Origin: Alphaproteobacteria bacterium UBA3002
GTDB taxonomy: Bacteria > Pseudomonadota > Alphaproteobacteria > Rickettsiales > UBA3002
Direction: 5' to 3'
NCBI GenBank assembly: GCA_002346425.1
Contig: DDZS01000068.1
Coordinates: 1-46,614 of the forward strand
DNA length: 46,614 nucleotides
Numbering within the stretch: position 1 is the first letter of the stretch; every line of letters begins with the position of its first letter. Positions 43,379 to 46,614 of the stretch are shown here, piece by piece. Under the pieces are notes generated by a model, which ran no database searches, had not been told where the DNA came from, and worked only from the letters and a program-made list of their open reading frames with translations. The position numbers and the translations under genes are program-made.

Positions 43379-44280
43379 CCACCACCCTGCATCTCATCGC
43401 AATCTGAAAGCTGGGCATGTTCAAATTCCAGTGTTGAATGCCCAACATCAAATTGCTCTGAGAGCATGGCTTTAAGGGCGGTTTTGACTTTCTCTATATG
43501 CGCCGGTTCATCATCGTTTGGCACTACATGCGCTTCGAGCGCATTGTGATGTTCATCTAACTGCCAGACATGAACATGATGGACGTTGGAAACGCCATTG
43601 ATCGCTTCCATTGCTGTAATTACTTCCTGTATGGATAAATGCTCTGGCGTTCCTTCCATAAGTAAATGAATGGTTTTAGGTATCATGGTAAATCCCTGCC
43701 ACAGCACATAGCCTGCGATGATAAGGGTGAGTAATGTATCCACCCAATACCAGCCATAAAGCAGGATTAGCGTACCGGCGATAATCACGCCCACCGAGGC
43801 CAACGCGTCTGATACATTGTGCAAAAACGCCGCTTTGATATTCATGCTGTTTTTGGACATGGTATAGGTCAGCACCGCCGTGACCACATCAACGGCCAGC
43901 GCAATGCCTGCTACGATCACCACCGTCCAGCCTTCAATTGCTTCCGGCTCGGCAAAACGCCATAACGCTTCGTAAATCAGATACAGGCCGATGATGACCA
44001 GAGTGGTCAGGTTAATGAGTGCGGCTATGACCTCAGCGCGTTTATAACCAAAGGTTTTATGCGCATCGGCGGGTTTGCGGCCAATCTTCCGTGCAAATAG
44101 GGCGATGCCAAGCGATGCGGCATCACTCAAATTATGCAGCGCATCGGCAATCAGCGACAAGCTGCCTGATAGCACCCCGCCAATCACCTGCGCGGCGGTC
44201 AGCAGGACATTCACACCAACGGCAGCGATCAGCTTACCATCTCCCATATTTTCTGTGCCGTGATCGTGTGAATGTCCCAT
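43375..44280 (-). CDS. Cation diffusion facilitator (CzcD-like)
   Basis: A 301-residue protein with a His-rich N-terminus (GHSHDHG), six membrane helices (about 17-210) and a cytoplasmic C-terminal domain with HVHVWQLDEHHNALEAHV. Both metal-site motifs are visible: H49/D53 in helix two (ADALHNLSD) and H154/D158 in helix five (FLHNVSD), the arrangement of Zn/Co/Cd exporters. It moves divalent metal to the periplasm. The Met-rich gene lies 11 bases upstream and the LysR gene overlaps by 4 bases. Confidence 0.92.
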   Translation of the reverse strand: MGHSHDHGTENMGDGKLIAAVGVNVLLTAAQVIGGVLSGSLSLIADALHNLSDAASLGIALFARKIGRKPADAHKTFGYKRAEVIAALINLTTLVIIGLYLIYEALWRFAEPEAIEGWTVVIVAGIALAVDVVTAVLTYTMSKNSMNIKAAFLHNVSDALASVGVIIAGTLILLYGWYWVDTLLTLIIAGYVLWQGFTMIPKTIHLLMEGTPEHLSIQEVITAMEAINGVSNVHHVHVWQLDEHHNALEAHVVPNDDEPAHIEKVKTALKAMLSEQFDVGHSTLEFEHAQLSDCDEMQGGG

Positions 44281-44291
44281 GATGTTACTCC

Positions 44292-44687
44292 TTATTGGCT
44301 ATTACCCATCCATTTGTTGTGCCATTTGTTATTGTGCATATCGCCCATGCCCATATCTTTGTGCATTTGCTGCATTTCTTTCATATGTTCCTGCATGGCA
44401 GGGCAATCATCATAATTGCCGTTACAATCCTTGTGCATCTGATCCATCATATTGCCCATATTCTGGTGCATCTGACGCATCGATTTCATGTAATTTTGCA
44501 TAGACATGTCGCTGTTATTGCCATTCATCATCTGCATACACATCGGACAGCACATCATCATCGGCGCATTGCCGCTATTTTGCATTTGCTTACCCATTGA
44601 GCCGCTTTGCCCATTGTTGGTTTGGGCATAGACCGCCAATGGTATGGCAAGCAATGCGAGGGCTAAAAAGCTGGTTATTTTCTTCAT
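44292..44687 (-). CDS. Met/Cys-rich secreted protein
   Basis: A 131-residue protein: signal peptide (1-21, cut after VYA) and a mature part extremely rich in Met, Asn, Gln and His, with MMMCCPMCMQMM, MRQMHQNMGNMMDQMHKDC and MGMGDMHNNKW segments. The layout suggests binding of soft metal ions in the periplasm. No family can be named. The frame opens at 44,852 but only ATG 44,687 has a GGAG upstream (44,693-44,697) and produces a signal peptide. Confidence 0.72.
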   Translation of the reverse strand: MKKITSFLALALLAIPLAVYAQTNNGQSGSMGKQMQNSGNAPMMMCCPMCMQMMNGNNSDMSMQNYMKSMRQMHQNMGNMMDQMHKDCNGNYDDCPAMQEHMKEMQQMHKDMGMGDMHNNKWHNKWMGNSQ

Positions 44688-44706
44688 GGTATTCTCCTTG
44701 GTTTGT

Positions 44707-45189
44707 TTAGTTGGTTGGTTGTTGAAGGGGTGACGTTTTAGCTTCACCGAGCGTGCTGAATAAAAGCAGCGCCACACCGATAAAGATAAAACTGTCGGAC
44801 AGGTTAAAGGCAGGCCAGTGGTAGCCAGAGGCATGGAAATCCAGATAATCAAACACGGCGGAAAACCGTATCCTATCTATAATATTGCCAATGGCTCCGC
44901 CGATAATCAGCCCCAGCGCTAAAGCGGTGGAGCGATGTTCGACCTTCCTTAACCATACGAATAGCCATGCTACGATGAGCATGGCGGCAGCTGAAAGAAT
45001 CCACTGGCCGTTTGGGATATCTTGCAGCATGCCAAAGCTGATGCCGGGATTCCACACCGTCACCAGATTAAAAAATGGGGTCACCACCACTGGCGCTTTT
45101 ACGCTTGCGATAGTGGCAAATAACACTTGCTGGGTGAGCTGTATCAGCAGCAGAGCAATCACGGCGGTAACCATTCCGAATCGTGTCAT
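44707..45189 (-). CDS. lspA: Signal peptidase II homologue (LspA)
   Basis: A 160-residue protein with four membrane helices. Both catalytic aspartates are in place: GGAIGNIIDRIRF and PAFNLSDSFIFIGV, with FDYLDFHASGYHWPAF between them. WNPGISFGML replaces the usual NxGxxFG. The conserved N-terminal Asp and Lys of the DQxTK motif are replaced (LLIQLTQQ). LspA copies occur in metal-resistance clusters, where they may mature a cluster lipoprotein; none of the neighbours shows a lipobox, so its substrate is unclear. One base separates it from the P450 gene. Confidence 0.9.
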   Translation of the reverse strand: MTRFGMVTAVIALLLIQLTQQVLFATIASVKAPVVVTPFFNLVTVWNPGISFGMLQDIPNGQWILSAAAMLIVAWLFVWLRKVEHRSTALALGLIIGGAIGNIIDRIRFSAVFDYLDFHASGYHWPAFNLSDSFIFIGVALLLFSTLGEAKTSPLQQPTN

Positions 45190-45190
45190 G

Positions 45191-46438
45191 TTACCCCCGC
45201 AATTTCACATTACTCATTACAAACCGGCTCTTTGGCAGGGCTGGCAATTTTCTTTTATCAATCTTCATATCCTGATCAGGTACACTATAATCAATGTTTG
45301 TTAGTAGAAACCGACAAGACACTTTCATAAGCTCTATCGTTATCCATTCGCCTGGACAGCGGTGGTTTGAGTGATAATCGCCACCTCCATGCGGAATGAA
45401 ATTAAAGGGACTACCATCCCAGCCCTTAAACCGCTCCGGCTGGAATTCCTCAGGCATATTCCATGTTCGTGAATCCCGATTAGTGCCGTAAATATCCAGT
45501 AATACTCTCTTTCCCCGTGAGAATTTGTAATTATTCCATTCAAAATCCTTCCTTACACGAGCCATTACAGCAGGGAAAAATGGATAAAATCTCCGGACTT
45601 CCTGTATAAAAAATTCTAAACTTTCGTCGTCGTCCTGAAGCTTTTGATGCCATGAAGGAAACCGGTGTAGTGCATGAGCAGAAAGCGTTATAAAAACGGA
45701 TATCGCTACAACCGGTCGCAATATATTGAGCAGTTCTACAGCAGCAATATTCGGGCTTAATAATTCATTGTCCAAATCTCGCCATGTAGCAATAATGTTA
45801 ATTAGGCTATCCTCTGGTGAAGTTTGATGCCCTGCACGAACCTGCTTAACGACATCTTCAATCCACTGCTCGGATCGTTTGCGGCAAAAGCGCGACCACC
45901 AATGTCTTGGCCCGACAGACCCTGCATATTCAAACATTCCCTTAAGTTGTGCCGTGCGTTGATTGACCTCCGACTCAGGCAGCGAAATACCAACCCACTT
46001 ACAGACAGCGCGAGTCAAAATCTTCTGCACTTCATCGTAAAGTACAATTTTGTCCATTTGCGCCCATTTAATAGTATGAGCATGCCACTCATCGGCTACC
46101 AGCGTCTTTAAATGCTTGATCCGCTCTGGATTCATTAGTGACATAAACATTTCTTTGCGGTGGCGATGCGCTTCTCCGTCCAGCCCTTGAACACCGCCTT
46201 GACCAAAGAGGGTTTTTTTGATTCTGCCCGGTGCAGCTTTCTTCCGGGTGAACAGTTCCTGCTGATAGAATAGCTCTGCCATCTCTGGCCCGGTCATGCA
46301 TATTGTTGGGCGTAATAGCAAACGGGTTTGAAAGAGATCAGTCCCATATTGATGGCATCTTTTTGAGATGAAATTGTAAGGGTCTAAAAGTATGGCTAAT
46401 GTACTATCAAAATTCTTATCACGTGGTATGGACGTCAT
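45191..46438 (-). CDS. CYP152-type fatty-acid peroxygenase (cytochrome P450)
   Basis: A 415-residue P450. Haem-binding loop FIPHGGGDYHSNHRCPGE with C361; helix I region LNILRPVVAIS with R241-P242, the Arg-Pro pair that replaces the usual acid-alcohol pair and binds the substrate carboxylate in CYP152; EVRRFYPF in place of ExxR; VQGLDGEAH with Q84 at the position where OleT has His. It resembles P450-BSbeta along its whole length, so H2O2-driven alpha/beta hydroxylation of fatty acids is expected. ATG 46,438 overlaps the preceding stop (ATGA); an upstream ATG at 46,489 would lie inside that gene. Confidence 0.93.
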   Translation of the reverse strand: MTSIPRDKNFDSTLAILLDPYNFISKRCHQYGTDLFQTRLLLRPTICMTGPEMAELFYQQELFTRKKAAPGRIKKTLFGQGGVQGLDGEAHRHRKEMFMSLMNPERIKHLKTLVADEWHAHTIKWAQMDKIVLYDEVQKILTRAVCKWVGISLPESEVNQRTAQLKGMFEYAGSVGPRHWWSRFCRKRSEQWIEDVVKQVRAGHQTSPEDSLINIIATWRDLDNELLSPNIAAVELLNILRPVVAISVFITLSAHALHRFPSWHQKLQDDDESLEFFIQEVRRFYPFFPAVMARVRKDFEWNNYKFSRGKRVLLDIYGTNRDSRTWNMPEEFQPERFKGWDGSPFNFIPHGGGDYHSNHRCPGEWITIELMKVSCRFLLTNIDYSVPDQDMKIDKRKLPALPKSRFVMSNVKLRG

Positions 46439-46614
46439 GACTGCCTCGCTTCTTTTAGCTCTTTGATGGCCGAGCGATAGATGCGCCATGCGCTGCGTAA
46501 AAACAATGTGGCGATGACAAAGGCGATCAGAATATCCGGCCAGTGGCTTTGAGTAAATGCCACCGCAGCGGCTGCGGACATCACCAGCACATTGCCGATG
46601 GCATCATTGCGGCT
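46435..46614 (-). CDS. CDF-like cation transporter, C-terminal end (partial)
   Basis: The frame runs from the right edge to TGA at 46,437-46,435, giving 59 residues. It begins SRNDAIGNVLVMSAAAAVAF and continues with one more membrane helix (ILIAFVIATLFLRSAWRIY) and a basic tail. SRNDA-x-GN is the helix five pattern of cation diffusion facilitators, where Asn-Asp is part of the metal site. Because helix six is followed by a short tail, this is a small CDF lacking the cytoplasmic domain. The stop overlaps the P450 start, so the two are coupled. Confidence 0.75.
   Translation of the reverse strand, partial: SRNDAIGNVLVMSAAAAVAFTQSHWPDILIAFVIATLFLRSAWRIYRSAIKELKEARQS

Noticed and set aside
1..46614. 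CRISPR array, tRNA, rRNA or insertion sequence
   Set aside because: No regularly spaced repeats, cloverleaf-like sequence, rRNA segment or transposase was seen on reading the window; short elements could still be missed by eye.

Overview
The window looks like chromosome of an alphaproteobacterium, probably a deep-branching, rickettsia- or Micavibrio-like lineage. Supporting this are an ALAS-type hemA, a ctaA haem A synthase beside an oxidase-subunit-I-like gene, a close relative of the rickettsial 17-kDa surface lipoprotein, a DUF465 protein, and a prophage whose tail-tip genes are of the gene-transfer-agent (GTA) type of this class. Lineage is inferred from protein resemblance alone.

Region 1 (1-17,367) is housekeeping core: the 3' end of fmt, mgtE, a bactofilin/M23 envelope pair, rsmB, pgk, a DUF465 gene, the 17-kDa antigen homologue, fabI, an unrecognised gene, aroC, a MarC-family gene, an oxidase-I-like gene divergent from ctaA, hemA, a nitroreductase, chaB, a small membrane protein, rlmJ and a TauE-type permease. 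Genes are packed, with several short overlaps. A compound inverted repeat that can act as a terminator follows the DUF465 gene.

Region 2 (17,604-36,537) is a tailed-prophage remnant. A translationally coupled cassette comes first (ParB-like, double-ParB plus methyltransferase-like, HAD-like, CmoA-like methyltransferase). A lambda-like head module follows (Nu1/GpA terminase, gpW-like, portal, protease-capsid fusion, DUF2190, head-tail joiner), then a GTA-like tail tip (DUF2460 end, DUF2163, NlpC/P60, TIM-barrel protein), DUF2793, holin and lysozyme. No integrase, repressor, replication gene, tail tube, tail chaperone or tape measure is present. One gene reads as an in-frame fusion of a gpU-like tail terminator to the C-terminal part of a DUF2460 protein, which is what one deletion removing the tail-shaft genes would leave.

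Region 3 (36,534 to the window end) is a minus-strand metal-resistance island starting exactly at the lysozyme stop codon. It encodes CopB, CopA, a glutaredoxin-MauE fusion, a DUF305 protein, a MerT-like protein, a secreted HMA protein, a probable outer-membrane protein, Cys-rich and Met-rich periplasmic proteins, a LysR regulator, a zinc-type CDF exporter, a signal peptidase II homologue, a CYP152-type fatty-acid peroxygenase and the end of a second CDF-like transporter. Most junctions overlap by a few bases, so these are a few long operons for copper and divalent-metal detoxification. The peroxygenase in such an operon is the most unexpected member.

Most worth following up: the ParB/methyltransferase/HAD cassette, the tail-gene fusion, the internal start inside the protease-capsid gene, and the CYP152 enzyme coupled to metal transport and lipoprotein processing.
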